Assembly: GCF_007747655.1 (NCBI RefSeq)
Contig: NZ_CP036274.1
Coordinates: 186,001 to 250,000 of the forward strand
Source of the DNA: Anatilimnocola aggregata
Lineage (GTDB): Bacteria > Planctomycetota > Planctomycetia > Pirellulales > Pirellulaceae
DNA: 64,000 bases
Direction: 5' to 3'
Positions 44,838 through 54,619 of this stretch are shown one piece after another (the stretch's first letter is position 1; each line of letters opens with the position of its first letter). The notes beneath the pieces are model-generated. The model was given only the letters and a program-made list of their open reading frames with translations, did not search any database and had not been told where the DNA came from. The position numbers and the translations under genes are program-made.

Positions 44838-47800
44838 ATGAACGATCGAGCTTGTTCATCGACGTTCGCCGTCGTGCTGTTGCTCAGCGTTTGCTCGGTT
44901 TCGCTACACGGCCAAACGCAAGAAGACTTGGAAACTTCAGCCTATTATTCGCGCACCTACGTTCAGCTTTCGCGCTCGGGCAAAATAAACGAGGCGGTGG
45001 CCACGGCCGAGCGTTACGCTGAATTTTTGCTGCAGCGATTTCCGAAGCGCGACCACTGGAAGGCTTCGTTGTACCTGGGCGAAGCCTACGGTTTTCAAGC
45101 ACGCTACAAGGAAGCGATGGAGCAATGGCACCTGACGATCGAGCGGATAAAAGACGCCGCGCCGCAAACGGAATTGGAGCGGCAAGCAATCGTCGTCATG
45201 AGCGGCGACGCGCTGAAGTCCATCGGCTTTTGCTTGGAAAACTTGGGACGAGCCGCGGAGGCAGTTCCTTACTTTGAAGCTGGCGTTGACTACTGGTCCA
45301 AAGCGCGGCATCCCAATGCTCGAAGGTATTACGCCAACGCTCAGACGGCGCTCGCCGATGCGCATATCATTCTCGGCAATTCCGAGAAGGCCAGGTCTTT
45401 GCTCAACGCAGCCACGGCGACGCTAGAGCCGCTTGCTCGCGCCGATACCAATGTGGGGCATTCGTCACCCAGTTACGACCTGTCGCTGACTCTGCACATG
45501 AGCGGCGAACTCGATGCCAAAGAAGATCGCTATGACCTGGCCGAAGTGAAACTTCGGCGAGCATTGCAACTCCGCGCCACCGCCAATGGCTGGCATCACT
45601 TGGACACCGCGAAAGTGCTCGATTCACTGGTGCGACTCTATGGCAGCCAAGGTCGCTGGCAGGAAGCAGAAATGTACTGCCGCGCTGAACTGGAAGCCTA
45701 TGAACAAAGTGTGGGTCAGGATCACGTGGAAATCACGACGGCCCAGATTCGCATGGCCGCGGTGCTCAACGCCCAGGATCGACATGCCGAGGCCGAGCCC
45801 ATCCTTCGCCGGGCCGCGGCGCAGTTGACCGCAGCTTTCGGTGCCGACAACACGCGCACGACCACTGCCACCTTTGAACTGGCCAAGACGCTCTGGAATC
45901 TGGAAAAGTACGACGAAGCCGAGACCGTCATGCTGAAAAATCTGGAGATTGGCAAAAAACTCCACGGCCCGGCGAGCGCACTATTATCCGACGACCTGAA
46001 CTTGCTCGCGAGTCTGAAGTTCAGTCAAGGCAAGCCTGCCGAATCGCTGCAAGTGCTCGATGAACTCCTCAAGATTCATCAGGTCAGCCCACTGACGCCG
46101 CAAGATCTGGAGAGCTTGTACATCAACCGCTCAAGCGCGCTGTGGTACACGGGAAAGCGTGAAGAGGCGGTGCTGGAATTGGATAAGTGCCTCGATCAAG
46201 TGGAACTGCTACGGAGTTTTTCATCGGGAGCTGAACGAGAACGGGCCGAAATGTTTCAGGAGGTGTCCGCCAGTTTTGTCACCGCAATCGCCTGGCAGGC
46301 GGAGCTCAAAAACGCGGAGAAACTCTTCGCGGCCGTCGAGCGAGTGAAAGCCCGCTCGTTTCTCGACGAACTGAAACTGAAGAACGCCGATCTGCTGGCC
46401 GGTTTGTCGGCCGAGGAACGGGCGGAGTTGACACGCACCGAGAATCAATTGCGGCAAGAATTGCTGGCGGCCGAGAATCGATATTACGCGTTGCCTGAAC
46501 TCGGCCCTCAACCCGCGGCTGAAGCAATCGAGCAACGAAAGAAACTTGCCAGCGAAGTGATGAGTGCCCGAGATCGGCTGTATCGTCACCTGGCCGACAT
46601 TCGCTCGGCCAGTCCGATCTATCGAGAATTAATCGTCAATAAGACCGCCGCACCCACTGTCGCCCAGGTGCAGCAACTACTCGGCGACGACGAAATCTTG
46701 CTGTCGTATTCGGTTGGTGCGTACCACTCCTATGTGATTGCGGTGCGGCGAGACTCAGTTCAATTCACTGAACTCACTTTGGACGAAGCAACCGCAACCA
46801 AGTTGGGCGTCGAGGCTGGGTCGTTGACTGCAGCCATGGTCAGCCAGGTATTACAGGATAAGAAAACCGGCTTACTCACGATTGTCTCATCTCCCCACCG
46901 GCGCGATGAAAAGGTCGGGGGTGTGTTGTCGAGCTTGTGGAAGGCTCTGATTCCCGCAACGGAACGCGACCTGCTCACCAGCGGCAAATTGAAGTTGCTC
47001 ACGATTCTGCCCGATGGGCCGTTGGCGTTGCTCCCGTTCGAAACGCTCGTCACGAGCGACGACGAAGAACATCCTGAATATCTGCTCGACGTCGGCCCGC
47101 CGATTGCTTATGCACCCTCGGCCGCCGTGCTGCTGAACCTCGCCAGTCGCACACCGAGCGATGCCGCCGCAGCGCAAAAGCTGTTGACGCTGGGCGATCC
47201 AAGTTATGCCGCGCCCACAGCCACGACCGACGCAGTCGATCGCAAAGTGGGTGTGCAACGTTCGATCGACCGCTTTCGCGCGTCACTCTCGCGTCTGCCT
47301 TTCACGGGCAAGGAATCGAACTGGGTGCAACAGAATCTCGAGAAGATCGGCTTCACGACCGTCAAAGTTACTGGCCCTGCGGCCACCGAAGCAGCCATTC
47401 GCCAACATGCACCCGGCCGGCAGATCATTCACCTGGCCTGCCACGGCATGGCCGATCAAAACTATGGCAACTTTTTCGGTGCCCTCGCGATTGCACCTGG
47501 CCGAGCGGGCGATCCTCGCGATGACGGCTATTTGTCCATGTCGGAAATCTACGAGCTCAATCTCGATGGCTGCGAGCTGGCGATCTTGAGTGCCTGCGAA
47601 ACCAACTACGGCCCGCAACAGCAGGGCGAAGGAGTGTGGGCCTTGTCGCGTGGCTTTCTGGTTGCCGGCAGCCGCCGCGTAGTAGCCAGCAACTGGGTCG
47701 TCGACGATGCAGCTGGCGCGACGCTCGTCAGCTACTTCGCCGGCTACCTGACTCTTGCCGGAAAGGATCCGACGGCCCGCAATTACGCATCGGCCCTGCA

Positions 47801-47885
47801 CAACGCCAAGAAGCAAGTCCGCAAACAAGAGCAATGGAAGCACCCGTTTTACTGGAGCAGCCTGGTGCTGGTGGGACCAAAATAG
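44838..47885 (+). CDS. Exported TPR-CHAT domain protein 1
   Basis: A 1015-residue exported protein. The signal peptide is MNDRACSSTFAVVLLLSVCS, cleaved near LHGQ. TPR-like helical repeats span about residues 40-450, and a coiled segment follows (RELIV preceded by LADIRSASPIY). The C-terminal CHAT domain, about 700-1015, has His869 in HLACHGMAD and Cys920 in ILSACETNYG, the dyad of this caspase-like fold, plus WALSRGFLVAGSRRVVASNW. CHAT proteins are clan CD peptidases or inactive scaffolds; the intact dyad favours activity. CAGGAG lies nine bases upstream. It has no TGTCACA motif of its own and may be read from the RTX gene promoter 174 bases upstream of its start. Confidence 0.88.
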   Translation: MNDRACSSTFAVVLLLSVCSVSLHGQTQEDLETSAYYSRTYVQLSRSGKINEAVATAERYAEFLLQRFPKRDHWKASLYLGEAYGFQARYKEAMEQWHLTIERIKDAAPQTELERQAIVVMSGDALKSIGFCLENLGRAAEAVPYFEAGVDYWSKARHPNARRYYANAQTALADAHIILGNSEKARSLLNAATATLEPLARADTNVGHSSPSYDLSLTLHMSGELDAKEDRYDLAEVKLRRALQLRATANGWHHLDTAKVLDSLVRLYGSQGRWQEAEMYCRAELEAYEQSVGQDHVEITTAQIRMAAVLNAQDRHAEAEPILRRAAAQLTAAFGADNTRTTTATFELAKTLWNLEKYDEAETVMLKNLEIGKKLHGPASALLSDDLNLLASLKFSQGKPAESLQVLDELLKIHQVSPLTPQDLESLYINRSSALWYTGKREEAVLELDKCLDQVELLRSFSSGAERERAEMFQEVSASFVTAIAWQAELKNAEKLFAAVERVKARSFLDELKLKNADLLAGLSAEERAELTRTENQLRQELLAAENRYYALPELGPQPAAEAIEQRKKLASEVMSARDRLYRHLADIRSASPIYRELIVNKTAAPTVAQVQQLLGDDEILLSYSVGAYHSYVIAVRRDSVQFTELTLDEATATKLGVEAGSLTAAMVSQVLQDKKTGLLTIVSSPHRRDEKVGGVLSSLWKALIPATERDLLTSGKLKLLTILPDGPLALLPFETLVTSDDEEHPEYLLDVGPPIAYAPSAAVLLNLASRTPSDAAAAQKLLTLGDPSYAAPTATTDAVDRKVGVQRSIDRFRASLSRLPFTGKESNWVQQNLEKIGFTTVKVTGPAATEAAIRQHAPGRQIIHLACHGMADQNYGNFFGALAIAPGRAGDPRDDGYLSMSEIYELNLDGCELAILSACETNYGPQQQGEGVWALSRGFLVAGSRRVVASNWVVDDAAGATLVSYFAGYLTLAGKDPTARNYASALHNAKKQVRKQEQWKHPFYWSSLVLVGPK

Positions 47886-47894
47886 GTCGAGCCT

Positions 47895-47920
47895 TGTCAC
47901 AAATGAGGCCGTCAGTTGTA
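47895..47920 (+). promoter_or_regulatory. ECF-type promoter of TPR-CHAT 2: TGTCACA-N16-GTA
   Basis: TGTCACA (47895-47901), 16 bases, GTA (47918-47920), starting ten bases past the stop of TPR-CHAT 1 and 52 bases before the next start codon. Confidence 0.7.
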
Positions 47921-47972
47921 GAGAACGCAGGCAGCCTCATCACAAACCCAGAACCTCAAACCGAGCTTGAGC

Positions 47973-50900
47973 ATGAATACCTGGCGTCGATTCAATAAAA
48001 TCTGTGTGCTGAGCTTACTCATTCTCTGGTCACTCAGCGTGACAAGCTCGGCGCAAGAGCCCAATGGCGACGATTGGCAGGCGTACTTGCAACTGCAGTT
48101 CGATACGATCGAACTTGCCGACGCGGGCAAGGTGCAGGAATCTGCTGCCAGCGCCGAGCGACTGAACGCTCATTTGCAAAACCGCTTTCCCAAGCGGTTG
48201 CATTTTCTCGCCAAGTTCCCGCAAGGGCGAACTGCGGAAGTGCAAGCGAAGTACGAAGAAGCGCTCGCCAGTTATCAGGAATTTCTGAGCGACTCCAAGG
48301 GTTTTCAGCCGCGGATCGAAACCGAGCGGCTGCTGGTCAACTCGTTTATCGGCGACTCGCTGCATTGCACCAGTTACTGCCTCAGCCAATTAGCCCGCTA
48401 CGACGAAGCTGTCCCCTTCGCTCAAGCGGCCGTCGATTGGAAGCGGAAGTACAATGCGGACCAGCCGCTGGTGGCGGCGGAGTCGGAGAAGCAGATGGCG
48501 CTGCTGTTTCGTGACATGCGGGATTTAGAGCGAGCGGAAAAACACTTCCGGCAGGCGGCGGCTGTTTTCGAACGGGCCTATCAGCGAGAACAACAGCCAA
48601 TTGCCGGTTTCCCGCATCTGCTCGCAGGTTGGGCTTCGATTTATGAACATCGCGGCCGCTACGATTTGGCAGAGCCTCTTTATCGCCGAGCGTTAAGCAT
48701 GCAGCTGGCAATATCCGGTTGGCAGCACAACCACTCGGCCGAATGCGCCAACAACCTGGCCACGGTTTACATGGCCTTAGGACGTCATGCCGAGGCCCGC
48801 CAATATGCCGAAGCGTCACTCGTCGTGTGGGAAAAATTGGCGGGCAAGACGCATATCGTTACCATGCAGGGCGTGCAGCGGATGGCCATGATCGATATCG
48901 TCCAAGGCCGTGAAGAGGAGGCCATTCCGTTGATGCGCCGTGTCGCCAGCGTCTATGAAGAAAAATTCGGGGCTGCACATCCCTTCGCGGCTCAAGCCCT
49001 GGTTGACTTGGGGCAGACTTTGATGCTGGCCAGAAAGTACGACGAAGCAGATTTATCGATTCAGAAGGGCCTCGACGCACTCACTACCAAATTCGGCGCG
49101 GGCGACGCGCGCACGGCCAGCGGGCTGTATGGGTTGGCCATCATCAAGTTGAAGCAGGGCAATCCTCAGAAAGCCCTGACCTATCTCGACCAAATTGATA
49201 GCGTGTACGCGCTTCATCCGCCTGATCTCAAGGCGGCCGCCTCGGTGCATCGCTTTCGAGCGGAAGCCCTTTGGGAACTAAAAGACCAGGCCGCGGCCGT
49301 GAAGGAACTGCAGCGGGCTCTTGACCTGCTGGAATTGCAGCGCGGCAATGCCGTCGGCGCGGAGCGGGAGCGCGCCACGTACATGGCCGAGTTTGCCCCG
49401 GAATTTGAGAGCATGATTCAGTGGCAGGCCGAACTGGGTAACATGCCTGCGCTATTCGTCGCGATCGAACAGATGAAAGCACGATCCTTTCTGGATGAAC
49501 TCCGGCTGAAAGGAGCAGACCTGCTCGAAGGATCTTCTGCGGCGGAGCGCCAGCAACTGGCGAAACGCGAGAATGAACTGCGTGTGTCTCTGGCGAGTGC
49601 GGAGAGGGAGTTTGAAGCTGTCGCGCACGTTCATCCCGAAACGCAGCCGGAGCTTGCCGAGAAGCGCTCGGCTGCGTTAACTCAGCTGCTCCACGCGCGA
49701 GATGCGTTGTATCGCCACATTGCCGATGCGAGGTCCTCCAGCCCGGTCGTTCGCAAGCTAGTCACGGATAATTCGCAGGCGATTACCTTGTCGGACGTGC
49801 AAGCGCAGTTGCGCGAGGATGAAGTATTGCTCGCATACTCGATCGGCACCTTTCGCACGTCGCAAGTCATGGTGATCCGCCGCACTACAGCAACTAGCAA
49901 ACAGCTTGCCGTCGATGCTGCCGCCGCGGCAAAGCTGGGCATCGAGGCTGGTCCGATCGCCGCTCACGAGTTGACAACAATCCTGCAGGATAAAGACGAG
50001 GGAGTGTTGCCCGCGCTTTCGTCGCCAGAGAGCAAGATCAACGTCGACGTAAAATTGGCCACGCTCTGGCAAGTCCTCGTCCCAGAGAGCGTGAGGCAGG
50101 AGTTGACCAGCGGAAACGTAAAGCTCTTAACGATCATTCCCGACGGTCCATTAGCCTTGCTCCCCTTCGAAGCACTGATCGTGTCGTCGGTGCCCGGCGA
50201 AGACGAACCGCAGTACTTGCTCGATGTTGGACCGCCGATCAGCTATGCACCATCTGCGGCCGTGATGCTCAATCTGGCGAAACGCGAGCCCGCCACTCAG
50301 CGCGCAAGTCAGCCGTTGTTCACGTTGGGTGACCCCACCTATCCGCAGGTCACGCAAAGCTCTGCCGAGCGAGCGAAACTTGCCGTCGATGAGCAGTTTC
50401 GGGCTGGCCTGTCACGGTTGCCCTATACCGGTTCGGAGTCGATTTGGGTGCAGCAGTGGTTTGAAAAGGCTGGATTAGCGGGACTTCGAATAACCGGTAC
50501 AGCGGCGACCGAGGGCGCAATTCGTGAGCATGTGGCCGGTCGCGAAATCGTGCATTTAGCCTGTCACGGAATGGCCGACCGGAGTTACGGCAATTTTTAT
50601 GGAGCGCTCGCAATCGTGCCGGGCAAACCAGGCGATCCGCGCGATGACGGCCTCCTGTCGATGTCGGAAATCTATGAATTGAACCTCACTGGTTGCGAAC
50701 TAGCGATCTTGAGCGCCTGCGAAACGAACTACGGCCCTCAACAGCAGGGCGAAGGGGTCTGGGCTTTGTCGCGCAGCTTTCTCGTCGCAGGCAGCAAGCG
50801 CGTGGTGGCCAGCAACTGGGTCGTCGACGATGCGGCGGGCGCCACGCTCGTCAGCTATTTCGCCAACTATTTGGCGCGCGATGGAAAAGATCCAATCGCC

Positions 50901-51008
50901 CGCAATTACGCATCTGCCCTGCACAACGCCAAGAAGCACGTCCGCAAAGAAGAGAAATGGAAGCACCCGTTTTACTGGAGCAGCCTGGTGCTGGTGGGGC
51001 CAAAATGA
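47973..51008 (+). CDS. Exported TPR-CHAT domain protein 2
   Basis: A 1011-residue protein, closely related to TPR-CHAT 1. The signal peptide MNTWRRFNKICVLSLLILW ends near TSSAQ. TPR-like repeats fill about residues 40-470, and the CHAT domain about 700-1011 has His865 in HLACHGMAD and Cys916 in ILSACETNYG. Long identical strings (LLSMSEIYELNLTGCELAIL versus the same region of protein 1) show a recent tandem duplication. The ATG at 47973 has only a weak GAG upstream; the in-frame TTG at 47967 is less likely. Despite lying 87 bases after the previous stop it has its own promoter motif. Confidence 0.88.
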   Translation: MNTWRRFNKICVLSLLILWSLSVTSSAQEPNGDDWQAYLQLQFDTIELADAGKVQESAASAERLNAHLQNRFPKRLHFLAKFPQGRTAEVQAKYEEALASYQEFLSDSKGFQPRIETERLLVNSFIGDSLHCTSYCLSQLARYDEAVPFAQAAVDWKRKYNADQPLVAAESEKQMALLFRDMRDLERAEKHFRQAAAVFERAYQREQQPIAGFPHLLAGWASIYEHRGRYDLAEPLYRRALSMQLAISGWQHNHSAECANNLATVYMALGRHAEARQYAEASLVVWEKLAGKTHIVTMQGVQRMAMIDIVQGREEEAIPLMRRVASVYEEKFGAAHPFAAQALVDLGQTLMLARKYDEADLSIQKGLDALTTKFGAGDARTASGLYGLAIIKLKQGNPQKALTYLDQIDSVYALHPPDLKAAASVHRFRAEALWELKDQAAAVKELQRALDLLELQRGNAVGAERERATYMAEFAPEFESMIQWQAELGNMPALFVAIEQMKARSFLDELRLKGADLLEGSSAAERQQLAKRENELRVSLASAEREFEAVAHVHPETQPELAEKRSAALTQLLHARDALYRHIADARSSSPVVRKLVTDNSQAITLSDVQAQLREDEVLLAYSIGTFRTSQVMVIRRTTATSKQLAVDAAAAAKLGIEAGPIAAHELTTILQDKDEGVLPALSSPESKINVDVKLATLWQVLVPESVRQELTSGNVKLLTIIPDGPLALLPFEALIVSSVPGEDEPQYLLDVGPPISYAPSAAVMLNLAKREPATQRASQPLFTLGDPTYPQVTQSSAERAKLAVDEQFRAGLSRLPYTGSESIWVQQWFEKAGLAGLRITGTAATEGAIREHVAGREIVHLACHGMADRSYGNFYGALAIVPGKPGDPRDDGLLSMSEIYELNLTGCELAILSACETNYGPQQQGEGVWALSRSFLVAGSKRVVASNWVVDDAAGATLVSYFANYLARDGKDPIARNYASALHNAKKHVRKEEKWKHPFYWSSLVLVGPK

Positions 51009-51017
51009 GCGGAACGT

Positions 51018-51043
51018 TGTCACAAAGCGGCAATTCGGCGGTA
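51018..51043 (+). promoter_or_regulatory. ECF-type promoter of TPR-CHAT 3: TGTCACA-N16-GTA
   Basis: TGTCACA (51018-51024), 16 bases, GTA (51041-51043), starting ten bases past the stop of TPR-CHAT 2 and 60 bases before the next start codon. The placement mirrors that of the previous copy. Confidence 0.7.
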
Positions 51044-51103
51044 CTGTCGGAAGTACATCACGTTCCGTCGCTGGCTGAATAACTCAGGTGCAGGAAACAC
51101 GCC

Positions 51104-54100
51104 ATGTCGTACTGCCGACCTTTCCTTCTCATGCTAAGCCTCGTCGTCTTGGCCGACCTCCTGCACGCTTCACCCGCAGTCGCCCAGACGAGCGATGCAA
51201 TCATCGATCAATTCTGGGAACAATACAGAGCGGGGCAGTTCGACAAGGCTGAGCAAGCGGCCCTTCAGCTCCGGCGACTTCACGAGCAAAACAATCGTCC
51301 TGCGGGAGTCGGCGTCGCGCGGTTCTTACTAGGTCGAGCCGCAGAAAGTCAGGAACGCTACGACGATGCTGAGCAACATTACCGGGCAGCTCTCAAGATA
51401 CTTCCCGATGCTGACTCCGCACCGCTGACAACCGAGGTGCAGCACGTTCTGGCCTTGCTGCTGAAGAATCAGAATCAATTTGCCGAGGCAGAGCAATTCT
51501 ATCGTAGCGTCGTGACGCGACTCACTGCGAAGGAAGGAGCCAATTCACCAAAGCTGATCGCTCCGCTGACCGAACTCGCAGATTCACACATGCAGCAGTT
51601 GCAATTTGCCGAGTCCGAACCGCTGTTAATTCGGGCTCGCAACATCGCCGAGAAACAGACGCCGCCGCTCGACTATCAATTGGCGGCCATCGTTCGCACG
51701 TTCGGCCTGCTGCGCGGCCGCCAACATCGATTGAGTGAAGCCGAGTCATTGCTTCGCGACGCCTTGCACCGCTTTGAGCAGCTGCAAAACGCCAATGGCA
51801 TTGCCGTCTTGAATGAAGACCTGGCGCTGCTACTGATTCGGCAGGCCCGCTATCGTTCGGCCGAAGACTATGCCCAGCGAGCGCTGCAGTTGCGGCTGCA
51901 GCAATTCGGTGCCGAGAATTCGAGCGTTGCAAATGTGCAAAATACGTTGGGGCGAGTCTATGCAAAGCAGGGCCGACTGCGGGAAGCCGAAGCTCTCCTG
52001 CAACGAGCGCTTGGCACACGTCTTCGAACTCTCGGACCCGGGCACGCCAAAGTGGCGACGTCGCTCGTCGATTTGGCCGACGTCTATGCCGCTCAAGCGC
52101 GGTTTGCCAATGCAGCGCAGTTGCTGCATCGCGCGCTGGCGATCGACGAGAAAGTTTGGGGCTCCGATCACAGGAACTTGCTGACGACCCTCGCGTCGCT
52201 GGGGTATGTCGTCTTGCAACTGGGCCAGCACGACGAAGCCGTGAAGCTTGCGCAGCAAAGTCTGCAGATTCTCGGTTCAGACTCTTCGGCTGCCGGCCCC
52301 GGTCACGCGGCGCTTGCGCAGATCTCTTTGAATCGCAAAGATTATGCGGCGGCCGAACGCGAGTATCTGCGGGCGATTGAATTGAACGAAAAATTCATAG
52401 CGGAGACCGGCAATCCTTTCCATCGCATCTCTGCTCCCGCGCTGCGCGGCTTGGCGCGGGTTTATCAGGCCACGGCGCGGCATGAACTGGCCGACGCCAA
52501 GTTCAACGAGGCCATCGCCGCACTCGAATTGGATGGCGGCAGTTCAGGCGAACTGTGTGCCGCTTATTGGGAACGGGGCCGCAGTAACTGGGCGCTGGGC
52601 AAACACCCGTCTGCTGCCGCCGACTTCACGAAGGCGATGCAACTTGCCGAACAGCAACGTAGCCAGTTCTCGGGCTCCGATTCAGATCGTTCTCAGTCGT
52701 TCGCCAATTCCACGGTAGTGTTCGAAGATATGGTTCGCTTGCAGGCGGAGATCGGCGATGTGAATGCGGCGCTGAATGCGATTGAACGTGGGCGCAATCA
52801 GTCGCTGCTGGATCAACTGGCAATGCAGGGGATCGATCTGCTGGATACCTTGCCAGCCCCGCAGCGGGCTGATTTCGAACAACGACTGGCCACGGTCCAA
52901 ACGCGCGTCGCCACCGCCGAACAGCAACTGCAGGATGTCCTCAGTGTTTCGACGCTGGCGATCGACGAGCGCCGGCGACGGAGCATTCCGCTGCACCGAG
53001 AATTAACTTCGGCCCGCAGCGAGTATGTCTCCCTCGGAGCGGCGATTCGTAACGCCAGTCCCGCTTATCGGTTGGCAGTCAGCGAACGGCACGAACCTGT
53101 AGTGCTAAGCAAGTTGCAGGAGTACGTCGCAAGTCAGAAGGGGCTGCTGCTACGGTACATCGTGGGCGATGGAACCTCGTTTGTGCTGATTGTGCCCGCT
53201 CAAGGGACGCCACGGCTGATCGAATTGACGGTCGACTCGCACCAGGCCCGGACGCTTGAGATTGAGGCGGGAAAGCTGGACGAACGCAAACTGGCCATTG
53301 CTTTGCAGAACGATCAAAAGACCGGCATCCTCCAACTGCTCCGCCAATCGGAGTACGTAGCGAACGAACGCCCAACCACAGACAAGCTGTTCGCGCTTTG
53401 GCAAATCCTCATTCCGCCGACCGAGCGCGCGCTCCTGATGCAAGGCGACGTGCAGCGCTTGTTGATCGTTCCTGATGGCGATCTGACGATGCTGCCGTGG
53501 GAGGCCCTGGTGGTGGAGGCAGGTCAAGTGCCACAGTATCTGCTCGATGTGGGCCCCCCGATCTTGTATTGCCCGAGTGCCACGATTCTCTGCAACCTGG
53601 CTCGCCGCGCAGCCACTCCACATAGCGCGGGCCAGCTGAATGTGCTGACGGTTGGCGATCCTGTGTATGGCGCTGTCGCGGAAGATAGGGGACGGGGCGG
53701 TAGCACTTCGAAACAGCGGGGGGTGGTCGGACAGCTTTCGCGGTTGCCTTATTCGGGCCTTGAGTCGGGTTGGGTCGAGCAAATCATGACCAAGGCGGGA
53801 ATGAAGGTCAGCAAGTTGACCGGCTCGGCGGCGAGCGAAGCCGAGATTCGCCAGCGTCTGTCGGGCCAGCATTTCATTCATTTCGCCTGTCACGGCCTGG
53901 TCGATCCAAGTTACGGCAACCTGTTTGGCGCGCTGGCGGTTACAGCCGGCAACAGCCGTGCGGTCAACGAATCAGAAGATGGCTTTCTGACTCTGGCCGA
54001 AATCTACAAGCTCGATCTGCGGAGTGCGGAACTAACAATTCTCAGCGCCTGCGACACCAATGCCGGCCCTACGCAAAGTGGCGAAGGCGTCTGGTCACTG

Positions 54101-54340
54101 TCACGCGGTTTCCTCGTTGCCGGAAGTCGCCGCGTGGTAGCCAGCAACTGGGTTGTCGACGATCAGGCCGGTGCCACTCTCATCAGTTACTACAGCCGCA
54201 ATCTAACGAAAGAAGGCAAACTTTCGGCAACGCCAGATTACGCTCAGGCTCTCCACAGTGCGAAAAGAAGCATCCGCAAAGAAGAGAAGTGGCGCAATCC
54301 GTTTTACTGGAGCAGCCTCGTGCTGGTGGGACCAAACTAA
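51104..54340 (+). CDS. Exported TPR-CHAT domain protein 3 (divergent copy)
   Basis: A 1078-residue protein. The signal peptide MSYCRPFLLMLSLVVLADL ends near PAVAQ. TPR-like repeats cover about residues 30-520 with typical blocks such as LAQQSLQILG and NTLGRVYAKQGRLREAEALL. The CHAT domain, about 780-1078, keeps His930 in HFACHGLVD and Cys983 in ILSACDTNAG, then GEGVWSLSRGFLVAGSRRVV. It is clearly homologous to its two neighbours but more divergent, with longer TPR arrays. CAGGAA lies about ten bases upstream. It carries the shared promoter motif and is the last gene of the cluster. Confidence 0.88.
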   Translation: MSYCRPFLLMLSLVVLADLLHASPAVAQTSDAIIDQFWEQYRAGQFDKAEQAALQLRRLHEQNNRPAGVGVARFLLGRAAESQERYDDAEQHYRAALKILPDADSAPLTTEVQHVLALLLKNQNQFAEAEQFYRSVVTRLTAKEGANSPKLIAPLTELADSHMQQLQFAESEPLLIRARNIAEKQTPPLDYQLAAIVRTFGLLRGRQHRLSEAESLLRDALHRFEQLQNANGIAVLNEDLALLLIRQARYRSAEDYAQRALQLRLQQFGAENSSVANVQNTLGRVYAKQGRLREAEALLQRALGTRLRTLGPGHAKVATSLVDLADVYAAQARFANAAQLLHRALAIDEKVWGSDHRNLLTTLASLGYVVLQLGQHDEAVKLAQQSLQILGSDSSAAGPGHAALAQISLNRKDYAAAEREYLRAIELNEKFIAETGNPFHRISAPALRGLARVYQATARHELADAKFNEAIAALELDGGSSGELCAAYWERGRSNWALGKHPSAAADFTKAMQLAEQQRSQFSGSDSDRSQSFANSTVVFEDMVRLQAEIGDVNAALNAIERGRNQSLLDQLAMQGIDLLDTLPAPQRADFEQRLATVQTRVATAEQQLQDVLSVSTLAIDERRRRSIPLHRELTSARSEYVSLGAAIRNASPAYRLAVSERHEPVVLSKLQEYVASQKGLLLRYIVGDGTSFVLIVPAQGTPRLIELTVDSHQARTLEIEAGKLDERKLAIALQNDQKTGILQLLRQSEYVANERPTTDKLFALWQILIPPTERALLMQGDVQRLLIVPDGDLTMLPWEALVVEAGQVPQYLLDVGPPILYCPSATILCNLARRAATPHSAGQLNVLTVGDPVYGAVAEDRGRGGSTSKQRGVVGQLSRLPYSGLESGWVEQIMTKAGMKVSKLTGSAASEAEIRQRLSGQHFIHFACHGLVDPSYGNLFGALAVTAGNSRAVNESEDGFLTLAEIYKLDLRSAELTILSACDTNAGPTQSGEGVWSLSRGFLVAGSRRVVASNWVVDDQAGATLISYYSRNLTKEGKLSATPDYAQALHSAKRSIRKEEKWRNPFYWSSLVLVGPN

Positions 54341-54619
54341 AGGATCGTTCGTGGGCAACACAGCAGAGTTGGCTTTTTCACCATTCAAGCTCTGCAGCCG
54401 GCATGTGAACGATCTGCAAGGACCACGTTGCCGAAGAGAGTCTCCGAACAGCAGCAGTCACGAGCGTTCGGTTTGTTGGGTCTGCTCGATGGCCTCTCGC
54501 TCGCCTCTTGGTTGACCTCGCGTTTGCCCGCCGTGATACTGACGCCGTTCGGCAAATCCTTGGCAATGAGCCTGTTTGCCGCTGACAATGCCCGCCCGCT
54601 ACTCTCTCAGCGAAGTTCT

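Noticed and set aside
44838-54340. TPR-CHAT genes as part of a type III-E CRISPR (Craspase) or gasdermin system
   Set aside because: No CRISPR array, gRAMP or gasdermin-like gene is present, and the proteins have Sec signal peptides.
54428-54619. TTG-initiated N-terminal extension of the first sulfatase
   Set aside because: The extension has no signal-peptide character, while the ATG at 54620 opens into one.
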